A DNA stretch of 64,000 nt from Candidatus Thermoplasmatota archaeon. GTDB taxonomy: Archaea; Thermoplasmatota; SW-10-69-26; JACQPN01; JAJPHT01. This document shows positions 26,516 to 33,305 of the stretch, piece after piece. The stretch lies in assembly GCA_035540375.1 (NCBI GenBank), contig DATLGO010000031.1, positions 1-64,000 on the forward strand, read 5' to 3'. Position numbers and translations under genes: made by a program. A model generated the notes under the pieces. The model had not been told where the DNA came from. It saw only the letters and a list, made by a program, of their open reading frames with translations, and ran no database searches. The first letter of the stretch is position 1. Each line of letters begins with the position of its first letter.

Positions 26516-26949
26516 AGGTCGCGACGCGCGTCCGCGAGGTGGCCTTCGAGGTCGCGCGTCAGGAATCGTCTCACGAAGGGGCGTCCGAGCGGGTCGAGGA
26601 GGGCGAGGAGTCCGATCGGCGCGAGGGTCGCTTCCAGCGTGACGCGCGTTCCGGCGGAGGTCGCCTCGAAATCGTAGGTGGCGCGAAAGATCGAGAAGTT
26701 GTTGGCGCCCTCGAGCACGACCCGGCCCGGCTCGCGTCGAACGTCGTACCGTTCGAGCAGGGGCATTCCGAAGAAGCGTCCCTCGTCCTCGACACGCACG
26801 ACCGCGTCGTCGAGCCTCCGCAGACGGCGCCAGACGGGCGCGTCCGACCCGAGGAACGCGTGGTCCGCGGACCCTTCGCGCAGGTCGCTCCACCAGGCTT
26901 CGAGGGCCTCGGGGGGCACGTCCACGTCGCGCACGATGCGGAGACGCAT
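26488..26949 (-). CDS. SRPBCC (START-like) family protein
   Basis: 153 residues with the order expected for polyketide cyclase/START-like folds: an N-terminal strand (MRLRIVRDVDVPPEALEAWWSDL) and helices, then a curved sheet (VVRVEDEGRFFGMPLLERYDV, RATYDFEATSAGTRVTLEATL) and a long final helix (PFVRRFLTRDLEGHLADARRDL). These proteins bind a hydrophobic ligand in a cavity. Ligand and role are unknown. A second member of the fold is at 62945. Confidence 0.7.
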   Translation of the reverse strand: MRLRIVRDVDVPPEALEAWWSDLREGSADHAFLGSDAPVWRRLRRLDDAVVRVEDEGRFFGMPLLERYDVRREPGRVVLEGANNFSIFRATYDFEATSAGTRVTLEATLAPIGLLALLDPLGRPFVRRFLTRDLEGHLADARRDLQPGGGSPP

Positions 26950-26979
26950 GGGCGGGGACGACCGCGGCGATGCTTGAGT

Positions 26980-27798
26980 CTACCTCGGCGCGAGATGGTA
27001 GCGGACGAGCTCGAGACGCTCGCCCCCGTCGCCCTTCTGGACGAAGACGTCGTTCAAAACCTTCGGGCTGTACCACCGGTGGGTCACGGCGGGTTCCGCG
27101 CGCGATCCCTCGACCGACGTGCGGGTCGTGAATTGCACGGTGTCGAACGTGCCCGCCTCGGTCTTGAGCTTGATCGGCCCGACGAGGCGGACGGTCGCGT
27201 TCTTCACGTACGTGGTCGTTCGCGACGGTTCGAATTCCGTCCGCGAATCGTCCGTGCGCGTGACGGTGAAGTTGTAGGTCCCGTTGCGGAGGAAGCGCGG
27301 GCCCGGATCGGGGGGAGAGTGCGTGAATCGCACCTTGTCCCCCGTGATGTTCGCGACCCCGTGCGTCGCGGCGTCGATGCCTGCGTAGGTGACGTAGGCC
27401 TGGGGCTGGTTGCGGAGCTTCAGCTCGGTCTTCTGGATGAACATCCCCGCGCTGCCGCGTTTCGCGTATCCGACGATGGAGACGGTGGTTTCGCTCCCGA
27501 GGAGAGGTCCGCTCACGGCGCGGTAGGTCCACGAGTCCCCCACGCGCCAGCTCGCCGTGACCACGAGGCCCGGATCGGGTTTCGCGGGCGCGCTCGGCTG
27601 CGCCGGCGGGGGTTGCGTCGGCGACGCGGGCGTCGGCGGGGGTTTCGACGGTTTCGAGAGGTCGACGTTCGGGTGGGGCGCCGCCGTCGGGTCGAAGCCG
27701 CGGTACTCGGCCGCGGGAGACCCCAGGTTGATGCAGCCTGGAGTAAGGAGGGCGGCGGCGAGGACCGACGCCAGCAGGACGCGGCGCGCGGACGGCAA
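26980..27798 (-). CDS. Lipoprotein with Pro-rich linker, unknown function
   Basis: About 272 residues from a TTG start that gives a short basic lead and a lipoprotein signal (RRVLLASVLAAALLTPGC). A longer ATG start at 27879 would run across the promoter of the divergent dehydrogenase gene. After the lipid-anchored Cys comes a Pro/Ser/Thr/Ala-rich spacer of about 60 residues, then a beta-rich domain (WRVGDSWTYRA; VKNATVRLVGPIKLKTEAGTF; VTHRWYSPKVLNDVFVQK). The WRVGDSWTY...FDTVQ...WYSP pattern recurs in archaeal lipoproteins of unknown function. It probably lies on the outer face of the membrane. Confidence 0.7.
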   Translation of the reverse strand: MPSARRVLLASVLAAALLTPGCINLGSPAAEYRGFDPTAAPHPNVDLSKPSKPPPTPASPTQPPPAQPSAPAKPDPGLVVTASWRVGDSWTYRAVSGPLLGSETTVSIVGYAKRGSAGMFIQKTELKLRNQPQAYVTYAGIDAATHGVANITGDKVRFTHSPPDPGPRFLRNGTYNFTVTRTDDSRTEFEPSRTTTYVKNATVRLVGPIKLKTEAGTFDTVQFTTRTSVEGSRAEPAVTHRWYSPKVLNDVFVQKGDGGERLELVRYHLAPR

Positions 27799-27858
27799 CG
27801 TCGGTCCGTTCGGGAGACGGGTCTTGAAGCTTGTTGTGCAGGCCTGGCTGGAGATGGG

Positions 27859-27867
27859 GTTTATGGG
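27859..27867 (+). promoter_or_regulatory. TATA box for the 3-hydroxyacyl-CoA dehydrogenase gene
   Basis: GTTTATGGG is centred about 35 bases before the ATG at 27897, the same spacing as the TATA box of the acyl-CoA dehydrogenase at 21783. Its reverse complement could equally serve the divergent lipoprotein gene. Confidence 0.55.
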
Positions 27868-27896
27868 GCGGAAGCCCATGGCGCGCCGGGATTCCG

Positions 27897-28775
27897 ATGA
27901 AGGTCCAGGAGATCGCGGTCATGGGCGCCGGCCAGATGGGCAACGGCATCGCGCAGGTGGCGGCGGAGGCCGGCTTCACGGTCGTCATGCGCGACGTTGA
28001 GGACCGGTTCGTCGAGCGCGGCCTCGCGACCATCCGCAAGAACCTCGACCGTGCCGTCGAGAAGGGCCGCGCGACGCGCGAGGTGGCGGACGCGGCGCTC
28101 GCCCGCATCAGGCCCACGACCGACCTCAAGGCCGCGGCGAACGCGGACCTCGTCGTCGAAGCCATCATCGAGAACCTCGATCTCAAGCGCAAGCTCTGGA
28201 CGGACCTCGACGGCATCGTGAAGCCGGGCGCGGTCTTCGCCTCGAACACGTCGTCGATCCCGATCACGGTCCTCGCCGCCGCGACGAAGCGGCCGAAGCA
28301 GTTCGTCGGGATGCATTTCTTCAACCCCGTCCCGGTGATGAAGCTCGTGGAGCTCATCCGCGGCGTCGAGACGAGCGACGAGACGGTGGCCGTCATCCGC
28401 GGCGCCGGCGAGCGCATGGGCAAGACCGTGGTCGAGGTGCAGGACTATCCCGGCTTCGTGAGCAACCGCGTGCTCATGCCGATGATCAACGAGGCCGTTT
28501 TCGCCCTGCACGAGGGCGTCGGCACGCCCGAGGCCATCGACACCGTGATGAAGCTCGGCATGAACCACCCGATGGGCCCGCTCGAGCTCGCCGACTTCAT
28601 CGGCCTCGACACGTGTCTCTCCATCCTCGACGTCCTGCACGACGGATTCAAGGATCCGAAGTACCGCCCGTGCCCGCTCCTCGCGAAGAAGGTGCAGGCG
28701 GGCCACCTCGGCCGGAAGGTGGGACGCGGATTCTACCGCTACGACGAGAAGGGCCGCATCGCGGGCCCGGCCTAG
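27897..28775 (+). CDS. hbd: 3-hydroxyacyl-CoA dehydrogenase (3-hydroxybutyryl-CoA dehydrogenase type)
   Basis: 292 residues. NAD-dependent oxidation of L-3-hydroxyacyl-CoA to 3-ketoacyl-CoA, the third step of beta-oxidation. The Rossmann fingerprint is [19 protein letters not shown] at the N-terminus. Catalytic residues lie in [16 protein letters not shown] (His, with the following Glu) and in the Asn of the [14 protein letters not shown] motif. The C-terminal domain has the [16 protein letters not shown] signature. It is a stand-alone short enzyme, not fused to an enoyl-CoA hydratase. Together with the dehydrogenases and EtfAB it supplies two of the beta-oxidation steps; hydratase and thiolase are not in the window. 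Confidence 0.95.
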   Translation: MKVQEIAVMGAGQMGNGIAQVAAEAGFTVVMRDVEDRFVERGLATIRKNLDRAVEKGRATREVADAALARIRPTTDLKAAANADLVVEAIIENLDLKRKLWTDLDGIVKPGAVFASNTSSIPITVLAAATKRPKQFVGMHFFNPVPVMKLVELIRGVETSDETVAVIRGAGERMGKTVVEVQDYPGFVSNRVLMPMINEAVFALHEGVGTPEAIDTVMKLGMNHPMGPLELADFIGLDTCLSILDVLHDGFKDPKYRPCPLLAKKVQAGHLGRKVGRGFYRYDEKGRIAGPA

Positions 28776-28954
28776 CCGAGCTCGTGGCGCATGAGGAGGA
28801 CTTCGAGTTCAGCCCGGCGGTCCTCGATCGGCTTCACGAACGCCCGGTAGCCCTCGGGGGAGAGCCTCCCCATCGCGAGCTGCACGCGCGCATGGCGAAT
28901 CAATTGCTCCAGTTTTTTCCGCTCTGCGCGGAGACCCGCCGTGTCCACGGACAT
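28772..28954 (-). CDS. Small helical (coiled-coil-like) protein
   Basis: 60 residues, almost all helical and charged, with heptad-like spacing of Leu and Ile ([22 protein letters not shown], then [18 protein letters not shown]). No family recognised. Its stop codon lies inside the same CTAG as the stop of the hbd gene, and its reading frame is well balanced, so I consider it a real gene, though short size keeps the confidence modest. Confidence 0.5.
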   Translation of the reverse strand: MSVDTAGLRAERKKLEQLIRHARVQLAMGRLSPEGYRAFVKPIEDRRAELEVLLMRHELG

Positions 28955-29020
28955 GTCTGTGTTTCTCCTCGGACTTGAACGATACCGGGCAAGGCTGCTT
29001 TGCCCCAGGTCCCCTGGGCC

Positions 29021-30613
29021 TCAGGTGCCCGTTCGCTTGAACACCTTCGTCTCGAGGACGCCTCCGTCCCGGTAGACGACCGACCGCTCGAGGAAGAGCG
29101 TGTAGCCCTCGTAGCTCGATCCCGCCGCGAGGCTGATGATCCAATCCGGCCACTCGCCCTGGGGGCGTTGCGACCACGCGTACACGCGGAGATCGTGCTC
29201 CTCGACGTACGGGTAGAACGAGTACTTGATGAGCGGCCCGTCGAGCGCGACGGCGTCGCCGGCCTCGAGGTGCGGGCTGAGCGCGCGCGCCGCCTCCGCT
29301 TCGCTCCAACGCTGCGGATTCGAGAAGAGCTGTCCGGCGACGAGGGCGAGGACGACGAGCAGCGCGACGGCCCGGACGCGGAAACCGCCGCTTGCGAAGC
29401 GCGCATGGCGCAGCATCGCCCACGCAAGCGGCACGACCGCGATCACGAAGTAGCGGTGGTTGTCGAGCCACCAGATATCGTACTGCTCGTACGTCCAGAA
29501 GAGGCTCGCCATGAAGAGCGAAATGGCCGCGACGAGGAGCACGGAGAGCCAAAGGCCGGATTCGTGCTCCTCGCGGATGCGTCGCGCGGCGCGCGCCACC
29601 TCGGCCGGGAAGAACGCTGCGTAGGCGAGGATGAAGGCCGCGAAAAGCGGCGCCTTCCAGGCGAGGGCGTGCAGGAACAGCTGGACGGGGTCGGCCGCGA
29701 AGAAGAAGCCTTCGGATTTCGCGGGCGGCGGCTCCCACCAGTCGTAGCCGTTCGCGGGATGCGTGCAGTAGCTCGCCCCGAGAAGACACCCTTGGATCCA
29801 CGTCGTATAGCTCGACGTCTCCCAATGGGGCCATCCGAACGCGGACACGTTCCGCCACGCCCACGCGAGCACCATCGCGCCGAAGATCGCGATCGCGGCG
29901 AGGTAGTGCTTGTCCGCGAGCACGCGGACGCCGCGGTGCCACAGCCTCCAGGCGAGCCCCGCGAAGCCCGCGACGACGAAGAAGTAGCCCATCGACGCGC
30001 GGGTGAGGTACGCGAGCCCGGCGAAGAGGCCCGCGAACACGATGTAGCGGTTGTCTTCGAGGCTCTTGAGGATCGCCCACATCGTGCCGACGAAGAACGC
30101 GAGCACGAGGTTCTCGCTGAAGTTGAGGCCCGTGACGAGGACGAGGTGCGGCTCGAGCGCCGCGATCGCCGTTGCCGTCTCCGCGAGACGCGCGCCGTAG
30201 AGGTCGCGCGTCGCGACGTATACCACGGCGAGCGTCGCGATCGAAAGCGCGATCGCCGCGAGCTTCGTCGTCGCGAGGCTGAATCCGAGCGCCTTGTACC
30301 ACAATCCGAGATAGAGCGGATAGAGCGGGGGATAATGGTGGCTCAGGCCCGGCGGCGTCGGCTCGCTCGTCGTCACGTCGCCGTACGGCATGAGGAACGC
30401 GCCGGTCTCGGCCCAGGCGTGGCCCATCGCGGTGTACGTCGCGCCGTCGGCGCGCGGGTCCATGAGGAAGAACGTCGCGACGCGCAGCGCGACGCCGAGG
30501 GCGATCGCGCCCCACGCGATCGCGCCGAGGGGGAGGCGCGCCGTCACGGCCGCAACCCGCGCGCGCCACACGGACGCGGCGGGCATCGACGGGGTGCCGG
30601 CGAGGGGTTGCAC
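29021..30613 (-). CDS. Membrane glycosyltransferase, GT39/ArnT-like (dolichyl-phosphate mannosyltransferase type)
   Basis: 530 residues, about 10-12 membrane helices and a C-terminal soluble piece. The first outside loop has the acidic pattern of the GT-C fold (MDPRADGATYTAMGHAWAETGAF; the Asp after the first helix is the likely catalytic acidic residue), followed by HHYPPLYPLYLGLWYKALG, typical of PMT/ArnT/AglD-like enzymes. They transfer a sugar from a lipid phosphate carrier to protein or lipid on the outer membrane face, here plausibly surface glycoproteins. The start is a GTG with a TATA box 27 bases upstream. Confidence 0.85.
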   Translation of the reverse strand: MQPLAGTPSMPAASVWRARVAAVTARLPLGAIAWGAIALGVALRVATFFLMDPRADGATYTAMGHAWAETGAFLMPYGDVTTSEPTPPGLSHHYPPLYPLYLGLWYKALGFSLATTKLAAIALSIATLAVVYVATRDLYGARLAETATAIAALEPHLVLVTGLNFSENLVLAFFVGTMWAILKSLEDNRYIVFAGLFAGLAYLTRASMGYFFVVAGFAGLAWRLWHRGVRVLADKHYLAAIAIFGAMVLAWAWRNVSAFGWPHWETSSYTTWIQGCLLGASYCTHPANGYDWWEPPPAKSEGFFFAADPVQLFLHALAWKAPLFAAFILAYAAFFPAEVARAARRIREEHESGLWLSVLLVAAISLFMASLFWTYEQYDIWWLDNHRYFVIAVVPLAWAMLRHARFASGGFRVRAVALLVVLALVAGQLFSNPQRWSEAEAARALSPHLEAGDAVALDGPLIKYSFYPYVEEHDLRVYAWSQRPQGEWPDWIISLAAGSSYEGYTLFLERSVVYRDGGVLETKVFKRTGT

Positions 30614-30635
30614 GGCGCGGCAAGCGGGTCCACGG

Positions 30636-30644
30636 CCTTAAACG
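30636..30644 (-). promoter_or_regulatory. TATA box for the GT39-like gene
   Basis: Minus-strand CGTTTAAGG, centred 27 bases before the GTG start at 30613, which supports this start and a leaderless mRNA. Confidence 0.55.
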
Positions 30645-30737
30645 GTTTTGACGGCGACGACCGCGGCGCGGTCGCATGGAAAACCCGCGGAAAATGGCGG
30701 GTTCGCCCCGATTCGTCCGCGCCCGGACCAAGCAACG

Positions 30738-30746
30738 CTTTTATAC
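30738..30746 (+). promoter_or_regulatory. TATA box for the coiled-coil protein gene
   Basis: CTTTTATAC is a strong archaeal TATA box. The ATG at 30859 lies about 117 bases downstream, so the transcript should carry a leader of about 90 bases, unusually long for this window. The leader is GC-rich with inverted-repeat potential (GCGAGCCGCGTCTGCGGC region), so post-transcriptional control is conceivable. Confidence 0.55.
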
Positions 30747-30858
30747 ACCTACTCATCTACCGCGACAGCCCCGGGGGCGTTCCCCGACGCGCGGGCCCGT
30801 CCCGTTGCGCGCGAAGACCACGGGGCGAGCCGCGTCTGCGGCTGTGCGAGGGCCTTTC

Positions 30859-31743
30859 ATGACCGAGGGCGAGAGCGACGTTTTGATCGAGGACTTCCTG
30901 GACAAGAAGGAACGTCTCAACCAGCAGGCGAACCGTCACCGCGATCTCCGCGACCGGATGAACGAGGAGACGAAGCGCTGGGCCGCCCGCCGCGACGAGC
31001 TCAACGCGAAGGTCCGCGGCCTCATCGATCAGGCCAACCAGCACAAGGCGCGCCGCGACGAGCTCAACCGCAACGTCATGGCCGCGAAGCAGCAGCGCGA
31101 CGAGCTGAACAAGGTCGCCAACGAGAAGGCCGACGCCCTCAACCTTCTCAAGAAGGACCGCAGCCCGCGCGAAGGCCCGACCCCCGGCAAGCTGAAGGCC
31201 GAGATCCGCCGCCTCGAGTTCGAGCAGCAGACCAAGGTCATGACGCCGAAGAAGGAGAAGGAGCTCATCGACCGCATCGGCGCGCTCCTCAAGGAGCTGC
31301 GCGCGATCGAGACCTCCTACGAGGCCGACGCCGGCGTCAAGGAAGCCTACGAGGCGATGAAGACCGCGAAGGCGGCGGCTGAAGAGCAGCACCGCGCGGT
31401 CACGGAGCTCGCGAACGCCGCCCAGGAGCAGCACGACAAGATGGTCGCGCTCTTCGAGGAGGCGGACAAGTACCGCCGCGAAGCCGACGGCGGCCAGGAG
31501 AAGTTCATCGAGTCCAAGATGGGCGCTGACAAGGTCCACCACGAGTACATCGACATGGTGAACCAGATCCGCGACCTCGAGAAGGTCGTGAACGGGCTAC
31601 GCGGCAAGGACCGCCGCGGCCGCGGCGAGACCGCCGCCGTCGCCGCGAAGGCGGAAGGCGACGCGATCTTCGAGAAGTTCAAGAAGGGCGAGAAGCTCAG
31701 CACGGAGGACCTGATGGCCCTCCAGAAGGCCGGGCTTCTTTAA
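30859..31743 (+). CDS. Coiled-coil protein, COG1340-like
   Basis: 294 residues, almost entirely helical with long heptads: KKERLNQQANRHRDLRDRMN, WAARRDELNAKVRGLIDQAN, then a charged hinge (SPREGPTPGKLKAEIRRLE) and a second coil pair. This is the pattern of archaeal COG1340 proteins, abundant uncharacterised coiled-coil proteins sometimes linked to membrane or DNA organisation. The C-terminal end (FKKGEKLSTEDLMALQKAGLL) is a conserved-looking short helix. Start: ATG after a long leader; the longer frame upstream is not coiled-coil and overlaps the promoter. Confidence 0.8.
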   Translation: MTEGESDVLIEDFLDKKERLNQQANRHRDLRDRMNEETKRWAARRDELNAKVRGLIDQANQHKARRDELNRNVMAAKQQRDELNKVANEKADALNLLKKDRSPREGPTPGKLKAEIRRLEFEQQTKVMTPKKEKELIDRIGALLKELRAIETSYEADAGVKEAYEAMKTAKAAAEEQHRAVTELANAAQEQHDKMVALFEEADKYRREADGGQEKFIESKMGADKVHHEYIDMVNQIRDLEKVVNGLRGKDRRGRGETAAVAAKAEGDAIFEKFKKGEKLSTEDLMALQKAGLL

Positions 31744-31750
31744 CAGCGGG

Positions 31751-31821
31751 CACTCCGTGACACGAGTTTCACACCTCGGGTCGCGCCTGCGGGCGCGACC
31801 CTCGGCTCGTGTCACTCCGTG
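31751..31821. repeat. Nested inverted repeat flanked by 9-base direct repeats
   Basis: Outer arms GTGACACGAG (31757-31766) and CTCGTGTCAC (31806-31815), inner arms GGGTCGCGCC (31778-31787) and GGCGCGACCC (31792-31801). CACTCCGTG occurs at both ends (31751-31759 and 31813-31821). It starts a few bases after the coiled-coil gene, so the RNA could form a terminator-like or protective stem. Confidence 0.75.
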
Positions 31822-31899
31822 CCAGAGGAGGGGCGCTGCGCGCGCCCCTCCTCTGGACTCCGCCCCCAGCGCCAGGGGGCTGCCGCCCCCTGGACCCCC
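31819..31899 (+). repeat. Double-hairpin intergenic element, copy 1
   Basis: 81 bases made of two stems. Stem 1 is a perfect 15-base-pair hairpin (31822-31836 with 31842-31856). Stem 2 has arms CCAGGGGGC and GCCCCCTGG (31872-31880, 31885-31893). The order GTGCCAG, stem 1, CTGGAC, spacer, stem 2, CCCC is repeated in inverse orientation at 55171-55250 with equal length, so this is a dispersed family rather than chance GC-rich sequence. Confidence 0.8.
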
Positions 31900-32025
31900 A
31901 TCCAAACCCGTGTTTCTTTCTCGAAGCAGCGTTACCTTACGCGCCCCTCCTCGCGTGCGGTGCGGGGCCCTCGGGGCTGCCGCTCGCGACGAGCTGATGT
32001 GAGACCCGTGCGCGAATGCCATCTG

Positions 32026-32089
32026 CGGTCCCGGTCCCGGACCCGGTCCCGGACCCGACGCCCGACACCCGGTCCCATTCCCGGTCCCG
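32026..32089. repeat. Short-unit GC-rich repeat
   Basis: Repeated CCCGGT/CCCGGA hexamers (a 12-base unit CCCGGTCCCGGA occurs about twice, followed by degenerate units). It could be a slippage-prone microsatellite; no function is apparent. Confidence 0.55.
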
Positions 32090-32251
32090 AGTCGAGACGC
32101 GTGCGGTCGCGAACCGAACGGCCGTGCGCGGGGCCGGGTTTTCGGTTTCTCCCCTCGCCCCCGCGCGGGCCTCCGCCCCGCGAGGGCCTTCTCCCCTAGG
32201 ACTGTTCCTGAACGGCTATGGTCCCCCGCTTCGTCATGAGATCCGAAGCCC

Positions 32252-32488
32252 ATGCTTGATCTGGCCTACGCCCCCGACGTGCCTCGCGCGATGCTCGATG
32301 TCCTCGAGCACCACGGCCGCCGGCTCGGTCTCCCGCTTTCGACCCTGGAGGCCATCGGCCAGAGCCTCGACCTCGTCGAGCGCTTCATCGTGGAGTGCGA
32401 GCGCGGGTATGGCGAGGCGTTCGCGGACTTCGTGATCGAGCGCGGCGCGGGCGCGGCGGCCTTCGCGGCGCGCGCGGCCTCCGCGTGA
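32252..32488 (+). CDS. Small helical protein, tandem paralogue 1
   Basis: 78 residues, unknown. The N-terminal half has the pattern Y-x-P-x-VPR-x-x-L-x-x-x-E-x-x-x-RRLG-x-PL-x-TLE-x-x-GQ, which is also present in the next gene (32552). The C-terminal half (VERFIVECERGYGEAFADFVIERGAG) is helical and differs from the neighbour. ATG start. The shared motif and tandem arrangement support both as real genes. It may be a small regulatory or adaptor protein, but nothing in the context tells which. Confidence 0.6.
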   Translation: MLDLAYAPDVPRAMLDVLEHHGRRLGLPLSTLEAIGQSLDLVERFIVECERGYGEAFADFVIERGAGAAAFAARAASA

Positions 32489-32551
32489 TGGCGCGATCCA
32501 ATCCGAAACGCTCTTCTCCTTTCTCACGGACTCGCCCCCGGGAGTGGGCCC

Positions 32552-32806
32552 GTGCAGCTCGATTACGATCCTTCCGTTCCGCGCGACCTTCTCGTCCGCG
32601 TCGAGCGCCGCGCCCGGCGCCTCGGCGTTCCCCTGGGAACGCTCGAGCTCCTCGGCCAGGATCCCGGCGTCGCGGCCGCCTTCCTCGCGACGCGGCGCGC
32701 GCCCGCGGCGCGCACGTTCGTGGACACGCTCGACCTCGCCCGCCTGGAGTCCCTCCGGACGGCGCGCGGACCCTCCTCGCCGGCCGGCGCCCCGGGTCGT
32801 CGTTGA
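32552..32806 (+). CDS. Small helical protein, tandem paralogue 2
   Basis: 84 residues from a GTG start. Residues 1-38 match the gene just upstream (VPR...RRLGVPLGTLELLGQD); the remainder is helical with a basic, Pro-rich end. Spacing is 63 bases. No known domain recognised; the motif with PL-x-TLE could be a short helix-turn-helix-like or docking segment. Confidence 0.55.
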   Translation: MQLDYDPSVPRDLLVRVERRARRLGVPLGTLELLGQDPGVAAAFLATRRAPAARTFVDTLDLARLESLRTARGPSSPAGAPGRR

Positions 32807-33002
32807 CGGGTCGGCCGGTGACGCAAGCGGCGCGCCCCCCCGGCGCGCGACCTTCGCATTATGAAGGGTCCCCCGGCCCTTCCGATCCCGCCCGGAACGT
32901 GGTCGGGATATACGGCCGCCCGCCTTGTTGCGATGCCGCCGGGCCATCGTGCCCGCCGCGCTTCCGGCGCCCGCGCAAGCGGGCCCGGGGGGACAGAATC
33001 CG

Positions 33003-33227
33003 ATGCTCGCAAGCTGCAACAACTGCGCGAACCGCGAAGGGACCGCCTGCCTGCTCAACCTCAAGCCGAGGGCGGGCGACATCCTCTGCGACAAGTACGC
33101 GATGAGCGTGGCCTTCCGGGACCAACTCCTCGCGAAGCTCCGCGAGGACCTCTCCGTGGAGATCAGCCAGGCGATCCTCAAGGTGAAGGTCGAGCGCCAG
33201 GCCGCGGGCCAGGGGTTCGCGGCCTAG
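33003..33227 (+). CDS. Small Cys-motif protein (possible zinc or iron-sulphur binding)
   Basis: 74 residues. Cys5, Cys8, Cys16 and Cys29 form a C-x2-C-x7-C-x12-C cluster at the N-terminus (SCNNCANREGTACLL...DILCDKY), enough to bind one zinc or iron-sulphur centre. The C-terminal half is a single amphipathic helix (FRDQLLAKLREDLSVEISQAILKVK). The ATG at 33003 was chosen because the cluster starts right after it. Upstream, GCATTATGAAG near 32853-32863 is a possible TATA box. Unknown family. Confidence 0.6.
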   Translation: MLASCNNCANREGTACLLNLKPRAGDILCDKYAMSVAFRDQLLAKLREDLSVEISQAILKVKVERQAAGQGFAA

Positions 33228-33305
33228 GTGGGACCTTCGGGGATACACTTTCCTGAGAACGGTCATCCCTCCCGTCGACGGTAGGGCCCTTGGAGGCAAG
33301 GGAGT

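Larger units (their letters stand above)
31744..32251. other. Repeat-rich intergenic region without a gene
   Basis: 508 bases with no convincing gene. It contains a hairpin flanked by 9-base direct repeats (31751-31821), a double-hairpin element (31819-31899), a T-rich run near 31909-31920 that could serve as a terminator for the upstream gene, and a C/G-rich short-unit repeat (32026-32089). Small open frames through the hairpins have biased composition and no recognisable product. Confidence 0.6.

Noticed and set aside
27798-27879. Longer start for the lipoprotein at 26980
   Set aside because: It would place about 27 extra residues before the lipoprotein signal peptide and run through the TATA box of the divergent dehydrogenase gene.
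31757-32253. Small open frames in the repeat-rich gap (up to about 218 codons)
   Set aside because: They pass through perfect hairpins and simple repeats, have biased Pro/Arg/Ala composition and no start signal.
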